Source: Deuterostichococcus epilithicus (Eukaryota > Chlorophyta > Trebouxiophyceae > Prasiolales > Stichococcaceae). Taken from it: a DNA stretch of 64,000 nucleotides. Positions 34,701-44,923 of this stretch are shown here, piece after piece. Where the stretch lies: assembly GCA_033439295.1 (NCBI GenBank), contig JAVTLE010000004.1:1364012-1428011 (forward strand), given 5' to 3'. Each line of letters starts with the position of its first letter. The stretch's first letter is position 1. The notes beneath the pieces were generated by a model. That model was not told the origin of the DNA, ran no database searches, and was given only the letters and a program-made list of their open reading frames with translations. The position numbers and the translations under genes are program-made.

Positions 34701-37700
34701 GTGCGCCCCCGCCCTCGAGAAAGCCCCTGGTGTGCTCCACAGCTTCTGCATCGACAGCTCCCGCACAGCAGAAAGCATCCTCTGCCCGTGCCTCGGGGCG
34801 CCGATGCATACCTTGTGGCACGCTGCGGCTTCCGATGGCCTGCCCAAGTGGCAGATCGAGCGCACGTGCCTCTGGCCCCGCCGCATGCATTGGCGGCAGG
34901 ACCACTCACATCCAAGGTCTGGCAACCAAGTGGGGGCACTGTGCTCAGTTCAAAGCCGTGACAGATGGAATCTGATGAGGGCACTGTGCTTGTTTTGCTG
35001 CCAGTCTGGGGCTGACCTCGAAACTGTCCTGCACACGATCCTCTTCCCATGCATCATTTCAATTACCTGCCGCGCCCACCCAGGGCAACGACAACAGGGT
35101 GGGCAACATGCAGCTGACCGATCCTTTTCTGTCGCGACAACGTTTCTCCCGAGTCGTACCACGGTCGGCTGGGCTTCCATGACTAGGGTCTCCATTTTCA
35201 GCTGATTCGTTCCCCTGCCGCAGGACAATGACAAGGAGGTGGGCGACGCGCAGCTGATGAATAATCTATATCTCGAAAACGATTTTCTCGATATTTGGAA
35301 TTTGGAATTTCCAGTTTTGTTATTTTTCCCTGCCGCAGGACAACGACAAGGAGGTGGGCGACGCGCAGCTGATCAACTCCGTCTACCTGGACAATGATTC
35401 GCTGGAGCTGTATCACGGGCGGCTGGACAAGAAGCCTGGCGCCATCGCGCTGCGCCTGCGCTGGTACGGCCCGCAGCCCAAGCTGGTGTTCGTGGAGCGC
35501 AAAACGCACCGGGAAGGTACGGCATCTCACTCCTTCGTGCCCTTTGCTTCGTCTTTTCCTCCACCAATAGCCAGAAACAGACACGCTGCGCCTGCGCTGG
35601 TACGGCCCCGCAGCCCAAGCCGGTGTTTGTCGAGCGCAAGACGCACCAGGAAGGAGAGCATGAAAGACCGGGTGCTGACAGAGCTGCGGTGCGAGGCGCT
35701 TCCAGCTGCATTTTGATTCATGCTTTTGGGTGGACTAACGTGCGTGTGGTCATCCGCGGGCGCCTGCAGGCTGGAAGGGGGAGGAGAGCGTCAAGGAGCG
35801 GGTGGTGCTGGAGGAGCCGCAGGTGGTGCCCTTCCTGGAGGGCAGCTACACCCTGGAGGCGGCGCTGGCCGAGCTGGAGAAGAAGGTGCACATAGGGTTT
35901 AGGGTTCCTCCCCTTCTCCGCCCGGGATGCAATGCTGCTGCAATGTTGTACGTGGGATGTGCAGGTTCGGACGCCTCAGCCGCCAGAAGTGGTGCATGTG
36001 CTGCTGCGGCAGCGGCGTCACCACGTTGTGGCAAGGGGCGCCCTGCCGCCTGCCGCCTGCCGCCTGCCTGCATGCTCGGCCCGCCGCCTGGACATCGTCA
36101 TTGGCGGCTGGCGGCCACTCGCACCCTGTCCAGCAGGCGGCGGCGCGCCAGGCACTTGCGCGGCACTGACAGCACCCGCACCAGCTGCGTCGTCAGTCAA
36201 ACCTGCGCCTTGTGTCCGCCCCGCAGGGCAAGAGCGAGGATGAAAGGAAAAAGTTCGCTTCGTTTTTCTCAGAGTGCCAAAAGGTGGTGGACTCAAAGCA
36301 GCTGCGGCCCATGATCCGCACGCAGTATATGCGCACTGCCTTCCAGGCGAGTGCCCTGTCCCCCTTCCGTGGCGGCCCTGCAAAGGTTCTGGCCACAAAC
36401 TCTAGCCACAAAACCTGTGGTTGCCTCCACCCCAGCTGCACATTGACTTGGGGCCGTCCCCGACGTGTGGCTGTTGATGTCACGTCTCCTTTGTGTTACG
36501 TGCTGAAGGCAGTGCGACAGGCACGCTTGAAACCCTCGCACATACTTCCCCGCAGATCCCCTTCGACTCCACAGTGCGTGTCAGCCTGGACACCAACCTG
36601 TGCATGATCAAGGAGAACCCAGAGGAAGCGCCCTCCTGCCACGAGTCTGGCCGGTGCGCCATCTTCTTGTCAATTCCTGATAGGCACCCGCATCATCCCA
36701 GGGTTCCTGACAGCCAGCATATCTGACGGGACTGGGCGCAGCTCCACAAGTCGAGTCTGGGGGCGACTGCGCGGCTGCCAACATCCCTGCTTCCCGTCCT
36801 GCAGTCATCTGCCCGCCGCTTGAGCCATTCGTGTTCCAGCGCCGTCAGGGCTGGGAACCTCGCAGCAGGGCCTGGCATCCGCGGTGCACCGTCCCCGCAC
36901 ACGACATGCCTGGTGGCTGAAGGGTTGATGGTCCCCTGCTCTGCGGCTCACGCAGGTGGCGGCGCGACCCGGCGCTGCCGACGCCGCGCACTGAGATCAC
37001 GCGCTTCCCGCACGCGGTGCTGGAGGTGAAGCTGTCGCTGCACCAGGGCGAGGAGGCGCCCGAGTGGATCAAGGTGCTTCATTTCGGTCCTGCCACATCT
37101 GCACCTATGTGGCAGCGCCTCCAGACTGGGGCGGTCCCTCGGGCCGCCGCTGCATCGGCATGCGGCGGCGGAGCCCGGCATCGGGCCTCCTGTGCGGGCG
37201 CAGGTGCCAGCTCAGCTTGCCTCGCTTCGTGCCATCGACGATGTTCAAGAAGCGGGCATCGATAACCGGTGTCCAGGCCCCCAGCCAGGCCCCAGGCCCC
37301 TAACCAGAGCGCACCTTGTCGCTGAACCGTGCCTCCTCCTCCTCCCCGCAGGAGCTGCTGCAGAGCGGCTACCTGACGGAGGTGCACAAATTCAGCAAGT
37401 TCATCCACGGCTCCGCTACGCTCATGCCCGACATGGTCCAGGCGCGCGCGCGGTCTCCCTCCCCCCTGCTTTGCCCGCTGGCACTGTGCGGTCATGGCGT
37501 CAAGGCGCAGACATGTGAAGCGGCAGGTTCCTGTGCCACCTTGCGCATCACTCATCGTGGCTGGGCACCCGGCGGTGCAGCACAAAACCATGTCACGGCG
37601 CCACCTGTGGCAGAAAGGTGCTACCCTGATGCACTGCCCGCTCTGCCCTTCACTGCCGGGTCTGGCACTTCCGTTGACATGCAGTCACCATGACGTGCGC

Positions 37701-39852
37701 AGGCGGTGCCCTACTGGGTGGACGACGAGTCAGTGCGGCCGTCGATGCTCATGTCCGCGCCCGCTCCGAAGGTGCGCCGTCGTAAGAAACTCTGTGGAAC
37801 CTTCCTGGCGGCGCAGTGCGTGCACGGTCGCTGCAGATGTCATGCCAGCAGTGCCAGGAAAGGCGTGGCAGCGCCCAGCCCGCCAGCGATCATGCAAGCA
37901 ATGCCAAAACAAAGGCACGGAAAGCGCCCAGCCAGCCGAGGACATTCTCCGGCTTGGTCACGAAGCGGCTTGCGCACCTGCGGTCGGGTACTGGCCGTTT
38001 GGGGATTGGGTCGGGCACCGAAGCGAAAGTTCTTGGCTGGCACGCAGGCGCTGCCGACGCTGCCTCCGGTGGCGACGCAGGCGCCGCCCAAGGGGCGCGC
38101 CAAGCCGCGCAAGCGCACCGGCAACCTGGAGGAGTTGAGCCACCCGCTGTTGGGCGACGAGCCGACGCTGCAGCTGCTGCCCGACCGCTCCGAGATCACC
38201 GGTGCGCCGCCACATGAACACCCGCAGTGTGTAGTGTTGGGGACTTGTAGGGACAACAGAAATACTTGCTGGCAGGCGGCCCCCTGCAGAGCGTGTAGTC
38301 GCCTGGAGCGGTCTGCCATGTCTGTCGGGGGTACCCGTCACAGCAGCTGCGCCTTGGAACGGCGAGGCGTTGCTGCCTTGCTGCTGCTTCGCTGCCTCGC
38401 GACACCGCATCGATGAATCGTTGCCGAACCTGGCGCCGCGCCGCAGGGCTGGGGCTGGACGCCCAGACCTGCCGGCGGGGCCCCCACCTCGACCAGTGCG
38501 TCCTGTCATGCAACAACCATAGGTCTGTTGCCTGCGCTGCAGGGCTGGGGCCGGACGCCCAGAATCGGCGGGGAGGCCTCCTGAACCGGTGGTTCCTGTC
38601 GCGCAAGAAGCCCAAGGTGCGACCACGCGCTTCCCCCGCAAGGCCAGCAAACCCTGTCCCGCGCAGCAGCGCAGGCCAAGGCCAGGCCACGACCAGGCTG
38701 CGGCTGCAACCGAGCACCGACAAGTCGTGAGGCACGCGCTGCAGAGATGCGCTGCTGCGCGCACGAGTGGGAACCGCGCCTCGCGTCTCGCCACGCCGCG
38801 CCCGCGCCCTGCGCCGGCACGACGCCAAGCTCCCGCCGCCCCTGCTGCCCGGTGCTGCCTGACGCGTCCCTGCTGCCGCACCCCGCAGTCGGACGCGCGC
38901 ATGGCGACGACCATCCCGCAGCGCATCGAGCCCAAGACCTTCTTTGCCAACGAGCGCACCTTTCTGTCATGGCTGCACATGGCGGTCACCATCGGGTCCA
39001 TAGGCGCCGCGCTGCTGGGATTCGCCGGCTCCGCGCCGCGAGACCCGCGCGCCTCCTCCGCGGTGCGCCTCCAGCTCCCCGCTTCCTGGTCCGGCCTGCC
39101 GGTGCCCGGCGCCGCGGCCCACCGGGCGTGCGCCCGGACCCCGCAGCAGGCTCGGGACGCAGCAGGCGCGGCGCAGCAGCGTCGGTGCGCTCGCAGGGGA
39201 AGCGCGCTCGAGACCGGGCGCCTGCAGCGGCGCGCTCAGCCTGAACCTGTCTGTCAGTCCTCTCGTTTCAGACCGCCGTCAGCTCAGAGCCACGTCCGCA
39301 CGGAGCAGCTGTCGACGGCCCTTGCGCCTGTCGCAGGGCATTGACGGCACGACGACCATCATCGCCATGATCCTGCTGCCGGTGGCGGTGCTCATGTGCG
39401 GCTACGCGCTTGTCGTCTTCCTGTGGCGCGGCGGTCAGATCGCGCGCAAGCAGGCGCGCCACAACCCTGAACCCTCGAAACCCTCGAAACAAGAACATCT
39501 TGGAAGGAGCAGTGGCTGGTCGAGTCCCGCAGCGCTGCAAGCGACTGCGCCCCTTCAGCTCTGCAAGCCCGTGAGCTCGTGTTTGTGAAACCTGCCTGTG
39601 ACGGCTCTAGAGCACCCCGTCCTTCGTCGCATGGAGACACCCAAGCAACAGCTTGTTCCCGTGTCACGCCCGTCAGCCGCGGCTCCGCAGCTGAGGGGAA
39701 TAACAAGTTGTACTGTGCTGCTGCCGCAGGTGGGCTACATCGATGACCAGAACGGGCCGGTGTGCCTTGCGGTGGTGGTGGTGCTGGCGCTGACCGGCAT
39801 CTTCATCGTCAGCTCCGTCGACTTCGTGCAGCAGCTGCACCACAAGGCCTGA
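31747..39852 (+). CDS. VTC4: Vacuolar transporter chaperone 4-type polyphosphate polymerase (SPX-VTC-DUF202)
   Basis: About 21 exons: 31747-31761, 31913-31927, 32098-32139, 32422-32574, 33043-33162, 33517-33579, 33791-33889, 34171-34263, 34596-34700, 35339-35516, 35770-35885, 36227-36346, 36556-36653, 36956-37073, 37352-37440, 37703-37771, 38047-38211, 38543-38615, 38889-39062, 39337-39453, 39730-39852. SPX domain: [37 protein letters not shown]. Tunnel polymerase residues are visible: STTKYWV (Lys), ALRLRWYG (two Arg), VERKTHRE (Lys), [15 protein letters not shown] (Arg), [10 protein letters not shown] (Glu), FSKFIHG (Lys). The C-terminal DUF202 gives three membrane helices ([14 protein letters not shown] on). 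It should make polyphosphate from ATP and move it into acidocalcisomes/vacuoles, with SPX sensing inositol pyrophosphates. Introns at 36347 and 39454 are GC-AG. Confidence 0.92.
32316..32395 (+). repeat. Decayed copy of VTC4 exon 4 start in the preceding intron
   Basis: The stretch cagctgaaggacctgctcga, then agaagagcgtgtgtgggagg, precedes cagctcaaggacctgataaa, then ggagagcgtgcgagaggc of the exon (32419-32458). The CAG acceptor is kept. Confidence 0.75.
32622..32702 (+). repeat. Decayed copy of VTC4 exon 4 end in the following intron
   Basis: The stretch cgcagcgcgacgccagcgag, then gagcgcttcgtcgg and aaggcgctcgatgcgggggt, mirrors cgcagcgcgacgccgcagag, then gagcgcttcttc and aaggcgctcgatgcggaggt (32525-32577). 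The donor context is included. Confidence 0.85.
34495..34565 (+). repeat. Decayed copy of VTC4 exon 9 in the preceding intron
   Basis: The stretch tgtgcgttcgacgaccaagc, then actgggtgtggg, mirrors tgtgcggtcgacgaccaagt, then actgggtgcgga of the exon (34600-34632) that encodes the STTKYWV catalytic motif. Confidence 0.8.
35080..35300 (+). repeat. Two decayed copies of VTC4 exon 10 start in the preceding intron
   Basis: Copy at about 35083-35118: cagggcaacgacaacagggt, then gggcaacatgcagctgac. Copy at 35220-35262: caggacaatgacaaggaggt, then gggcgacgcgcagctgat. The exon (35336-35376) reads caggacaacgacaaggaggt, then gggcgacgcgcagctgat. The nearer copy is almost identical for about 40 bases and then decays. 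Confidence 0.88.
35575..35655 (+). repeat. Copy of VTC4 exon 10 end in the following intron
   Basis: The stretch cgctgcgcctgcgctggtac, then gtcgagcgcaagacgcacc, copies the exon end at 35447-35516 (cgctgcgcctgcgctggtac, then gtggagcgcaaaacgcacc). It repeats the codons of the catalytic RLRWYG and ERKTHRE motifs, and the donor-like GGAAGG. Confidence 0.88.
38440..38515 (+). repeat. Decayed copy of VTC4 exon 18 in the preceding intron
   Basis: The stretch gcagggctggggctggacgc, then ccagacctgccggcgggg, mirrors gcagggctggggccggacgc, then ccagaatcggcgggga of the exon (38540-38580). The acceptor is included. Confidence 0.85.
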
Positions 39853-40959
39853 GCCTTGTGCGGAACCTGGGGCTGTGGTGCCGGCGGGGCGCCGGCCTGA
39901 CGAAGCCTGTCGCGGCAGCTTGAGCTGGAAGGCATGGCGCTTGGAGCTGCAGCAGAAGCGCTTGGACGCGCCGCAGCCATTGCGCGGGATGCAGGAGCAG
40001 CTCGGGCAGCCCCAGCGAGCATGCTCGCATGAGCCGCTACGCGATGCATTTCTGCTGCAACGTGAGCGACGTTTCCGAGCCTCGCCTTCCCACAGAGCTC
40101 GTTCATCGGTTGACGTTCTCCTCTCATCGTTGCTCGGAGACGGCACTCTGTTCGAGATGAGTCTAGCATTGAGTTTGGTCCGGTTGGTGTGCATAGGCCC
40201 ATGGTAACCGCACAGTTCAAGCCCGCTCACCAGCAAGTACCTAGAGGCATGGTTTCCACTCCAGCTTGCGACACATGCCATTTGAGCTTGCAGTGCGAGT
40301 TGTCCCTGTTTGCACTGGTCTCACGTCGAGTTCAGGTAGCTGCAGAAGTGCCTCTGCAATCGGGTACGGGACTGGTACCCGTGCCTCTGTCTGGCGGTAC
40401 AACAGCAGGGTTTGAGAGGTTAAAGCTGAGTTTGGCGGAATTTACCAACGTATTCATCACAGCCCAGTCGTTCTCTGTTGCTAGAGAGACCGCACAAACA
40501 CCTTTCACTGCATGCACAAGTGGCGGCGCCGGATGACTGCAACAGATTTCGTAACTCCCAAGAGCATGCTGTCTAGGTAGGCAGGTGTATTTTGCGACAA
40601 GAAACCAAAAAGCTGGCGCGAGCTCAAATTGAGATGCTAGAAGAGCTCTGGACAAATCACTCTCAGATGCATATCGACCCTGTTGACCGCAGGTCTGTAG
40701 CACACCAGCCCCCACAAAACACCCTCCAGTCCTAACGGCTGCTGACCATCGCTCAAAACCCAGTGGGATACGGTGAGATTGATGAGACACCTCCCTTCGC
40801 TCCTGGACATCACACTTGGCGAGCGCTGCGCTGGTCAGCACTGGCCTGGCCGCCGTGTGCGTGGCGCCGGCCAGCTGACGAACCCCCTGGCGCAGGCTTG
40901 ACGGCGGTTTCCCCGTGCGACCGCGCCGCGGCCGCAGTTGCCTCTGCCAATCCCATCCC
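39853..40959. other. Intergenic stretch between convergent genes
   Basis: About 1.1 kb between the VTC4 stop and the stop of the leftward coiled-coil gene. It should hold the two 3' UTRs. No other gene is supported. Confidence 0.4.
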
Positions 40960-43801
40960 CTACTTTCCGCCCGACGCGGCGCTGCCTGCTGCCACGCCTG
41001 GCTGCTGCAGCAAGCCGCCAACCCCCCCAGCCTGAACTGCCGTTGCAGCCTCCCCCGCGGCCGCGGCCTCGGCAGCCGGCTGCGGCTGCGCTGGCCCTGG
41101 AGCCATTCGCTGGCGGTCACCCGCAGTCAACCCCGCCTGCATGTGGACGCCAAACCCCAACCGAGTTCACGCACAATGTGCCGAGACTGAGAGTCGCAGC
41201 TTCTGAATGCTTCTGCAGGTGTCCATGCAAACATTGTAGAGGAGCAAACCTGCAGATGGTATAACGAAGGACCGGCACAGTAAGTCTGGTGACCAGTCCA
41301 CAATGCTGCTGCAGGCATGCGGGATGCATTGCAGAGGAACCGCACACCACATGCATGTTAGTAACCAGGCAGTAATATGCGAGGGCAGCCACCTGCATCT
41401 CTGCGAGCACAGCTGCGGCGCCACTGTCGCCGCTCTGTTGGCGGCCGCCGGGCAGCTCCTGCCCCTGCAGTCAGGAGAGTGTGGCAGCGCTTGCTCAGCT
41501 GCTCTGCGCACAGCTGTGCCATGTGTTCCTGCCGGTGCCACGCCGACTTGTGCACACTTGGCATAATGCTGTGCGCAGTTGCAGCGAACAGAACCGGCTG
41601 CAGAGATGGTGAGGCAGGCGGATAGCAGAATGCATCTCAGCATCGCCCACCTTGGGCCCAAGGCTGCTGCCGGCAGCGCGCGCCGGCCCAGCGGCCGGGC
41701 GCGGCGGCGCTGTCGCGCCCGGGCCGCCGCCGTTGCGCGGCTCGCGCGGCGAGAACGCCGACCCGGCGGCCGGGCGGCCAAAGGCGCTGCCGGCGCCGTC
41801 GCCGTCGCCGNNGTCACCGCCTGCGCGCAGGCGCGCCGCGCCGCCGCCGGCCGCATTCTGCTGAGGCCGCAGCGGCTGCCAGCCGTCGCTGGACCGTGGC
41901 CGCTGGAAGCCGCTGCCGGCGCCGGGCGGCCCCCCCTGCAGTGGCCCCGACCCGGCCCGCAGCAGCTGCTGCGGCCGGCCCTGGCGCTGCAGCGGGCGCC
42001 GGCGCCGTGACGTAGCTGCTCAGGCTGGGCGCCTGCTGCCCGGCGAGGCTGCCCATCCCGCCCCCAAGCGCTTCGGTGCCATTGCCGTAGCGCAGCTGCT
42101 GGAACGACCCCATGCCTCCCAGCGCCGCCGCCGCGGGGCCGGGCGCCAGCAGCGCNGNNGGCGGCACGAGCGAGCCGGGCGACAGCGTCGGCCGCGCGGC
42201 AGCCGCCGCCGCCACCGCAGCGGCGCCGGCGCCGCCGCCCCACTGCGATGGCATCGACAGCTCGGCAAAGCCACTGCTCGGCGCGTGCGCAAAGCCGCTG
42301 CTGGCGCCGCCGTTGCTGCCGCCGTGCTGCGCCTGCTGCTGCGCCTGCCCCTGCCCCTGCCCCTGCGCGGCGTGCTCTGGGGCGGCCACCTCAGCGAGCG
42401 AGGTCGGCGGGCCGCCGCCCTGCCCGCCCGACAGCATCGCCAGCATGCGCTGCTGGATGGCCCCCTGCCTGCAGGATGAGGCACCACAAGCAAGCGGTCG
42501 GTGCATGGCACGGCGGCCCTAGCAACATGCAGATTGATGCGAAGCACCCACTGGGTCACAATACAGGCGCTCATGCCAAGGCTTCCTCGTGCAAATGGTT
42601 GACTGACGACCGTGTGCCACAGAGGAGCTGCTCACTTTTCGAGCTCGGCGTTGCGGGCGGCGCTGTCCCACAGGCGCGCCTTGAGCGTGTTGAGCTCTGA
42701 CTGCACCTGCGCCAGCTGCTGGCTCTGGTGCTCGGCCGCCGCCAGCGCCGCGCGCGACTGCCACGCCGCCTGCGTGTGGATTGGCAGGGAGTCGGTTCGT
42801 TGCTGGCTGACTGTTCAGGGCTCCCGCTGCGCGCAAACTTCGGCGCCTGCGGCAGAGTGCATCTGTTCCTAGCCCGCAGTGCGGCAGCGGCTCTGGCATG
42901 CACAGCTGGACCCTCTGGCTGCGCTGCGGTCACAGATGCGGGATAAGAGACGCGCTGACGCCTGCCACAGTGCCGCTTTGCTTGTCCGGGGTAGACGGCC
43001 ACACTGGCAGGGCAGGCGCGCCTGCAGGTCGGAGGTGGCGTCGCCGGGCCCGCCGCCGGGCGGCCCCCGGTCCCGTGGCAGGTGCGTCTCCAGGTACTTC
43101 CGGACCCGCCCCGAGGCGATGGAGCGGACGATCGTGGACAGCGTCGCAGGCTGCGTGTCGCCCAGCAGAGGGCCCAGAAGGGCGCACTCCACCACCAGCT
43201 GGGCCTCGTCCTCCTTGCGCGCCAGCCGCCCCGAAAAGCGGCCCTGTGGCGGAAACTTTGGCTCCGTGAGTCTTGGCGGAGCCTCCATGCAGGCAGCGGG
43301 GAGAGTGAACGGTGCGACATGACTGCCGTGTGCCTTTTTGTGCGCCGACCGTGCCGAGGCCATCCGCTCAGGTGTTTGCACTCTTGCTGTCGCTGTTTGC
43401 CGGTCCAGCACCCCGCAAAAACCACATGCGACACAGCGCCTTCTGTCGCTCTCCGAACAAGAAGTGGAGGGCTGGTTCCGGCGCCCACCGCGAGCGTGTT
43501 GCGTTGCCGCTTGCGGGACTCTTGCATGCCGCCGCCGCCCTGGCCGCCCTTCAACAGCCCCTCGCCTCCCTCTGCCTGCATGCCGCCCCTGGTCGCCGTC
43601 ACATGCGCGTGGTTCCCACCTGCGCGGCAGTTGCCCGAGTCAGTCTCCTCGCAGCGCAGCCGGAGGAACGGAACTGACAGACGCGAGGTGCAGAGCTAAC
43701 GCGTCACCCGCAATCCTGTGTGACGATGCAGGGGCTGTAACATGGAGCCCAGCATCTGGTTGTGGTTCACCGGTAGAAGACACAGGAGCAGGCTCGGCCA
43801 T
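40960..43801 (-). CDS. Coiled-coil, Gln/Gly/Ala-rich protein of unknown function
   Basis: The minus-strand chain is phase-consistent from about 43270 leftward. An exon about 43023-43260 encodes GRFSGRLARKEDEAQLVVEC and TLSTIVRSIASGRVRKYLET. Next is a coiled-coil exon about 42637-42768 (AAWQSRAALAAAEHQSQQLA, then QVQSELNTLKARLWDSAARN-AELEK). A long low-complexity exon (QGAIQQRMLAMLSGGQGGG, HGGSNGGASSGFAHAPSSGF) follows down to about 41660, and a last exon runs about 41130-40960 ending SAASGGK. The leucine/alanine heptads recall a bZIP coil, but I see no basic region directly before it. The start at 43801 and the upstream exon (RLRCEETDSGNCRA, about 43626-43680) are tentative. Ambiguous bases at 41811 and 42155-42158 obscure frame. 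Nuclear regulator is a guess. Confidence 0.5.
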
Positions 43802-44923
43802 GGCGCAGACAATCGAGCAGCCAACCTCCACACGCGACCCTTCTGGTCAGCTGCCATCCCTTGAGATGTGCCGGGGGCGCAGCCGAACAATACAGTAAAC
43901 ATATGACTTTGATTTATGCGTCAGCTGAGCCAGAGAGGCGGTGCCACGGCTGTATAAAGCTAGGCATCGCCGCAATCCTCGCCAGGACCTTCGCAGCCAG
44001 ACGTTCAGTTTGAGGCGTTCAGTCTGATCGCGGGCCCGGCTAGGGCCATGGTCGCTGTCAGGCGCTCGCAAGACGATCTGAATTTGCTGACAGGCCCTTG
44101 CCACCATGAGGCACGGATCCGGAGCAGCCGAGGCTTGCCAGCGGGAGTTCTGTCTGACGGGAAGACAGAGCTGATGTACGCTGCAGAAAGAGTGCGTGCA
44201 CCGGTGCTGACTGCGCGCGGCCTTGACAGAGACCATGATGCATCGATCCAGGCGTCGAAGGGGACCGGAGCAGCGGCCGGCACGACCGCATGCCGCGCGA
44301 GAGGGCCGCCGGGGGTCCTGACCACAGGCTGATCGGCTGCAGTTTTAGCCGGGCTTCAGTGTCACGAATGCACCTGTCCGGCAGCTCGCCCGTGCACTGC
44401 CACAGAAACAGGATTCTGATAGCCTTTTCAGCAGCCCCGTCGCTCCTCCTCACTGTGTCTGGCACTGCAAACGGCCATTTCAAAGCGTCTCACCTGGCGT
44501 GCGGGGAAGCTTAGGCTTCCGCTGCACCGCACTGCAGCCTCTCCTCAGACGCAAACCCTACCGCGACGCCTGTTCGGCTAGCTCGACCCTATGTAAGCAG
44601 ATCCAGCCGTTGCAAACAAGTTGGGCGACACGAAACTCGGGCGTGTCGCTTCTCGACCCCTGGTGCATCTTGTACATCAGCAAATCGACCCTGCTGCCAG
44701 CCCACCCTGCAGCGCAACCGACTGCCAACCGATCTCCTGCACAGTCTTCGCATATTGCATCCTGGTTGCATCCTGTCATCGCGATAACCCGACAGCACTG
44801 CGTGCTTGCCAGCAGGCTCGCGGAGCACCGAGAGTGCGTGCAGTCCAACTTGCTCACCCGCTCCAGGCCTGGCACTAGGCAAACGCTGCAGGCACTGGAA
44901 TCCATCAGGGTTGATGCATCGCA
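43802..44923. other. Divergent intergenic stretch, no gene recognised
   Basis: About 1.1 kb between the inferred start of the leftward coiled-coil gene and the start of the rightward GS-like gene. It may hold both promoters; no element is clear. Confidence 0.35.

Noticed and set aside
32098-39852. Tandem VTC4 gene duplication
   Set aside because: The repeated blocks are single-exon fragments inside introns, not a second gene. A complete single-copy exon series is present.
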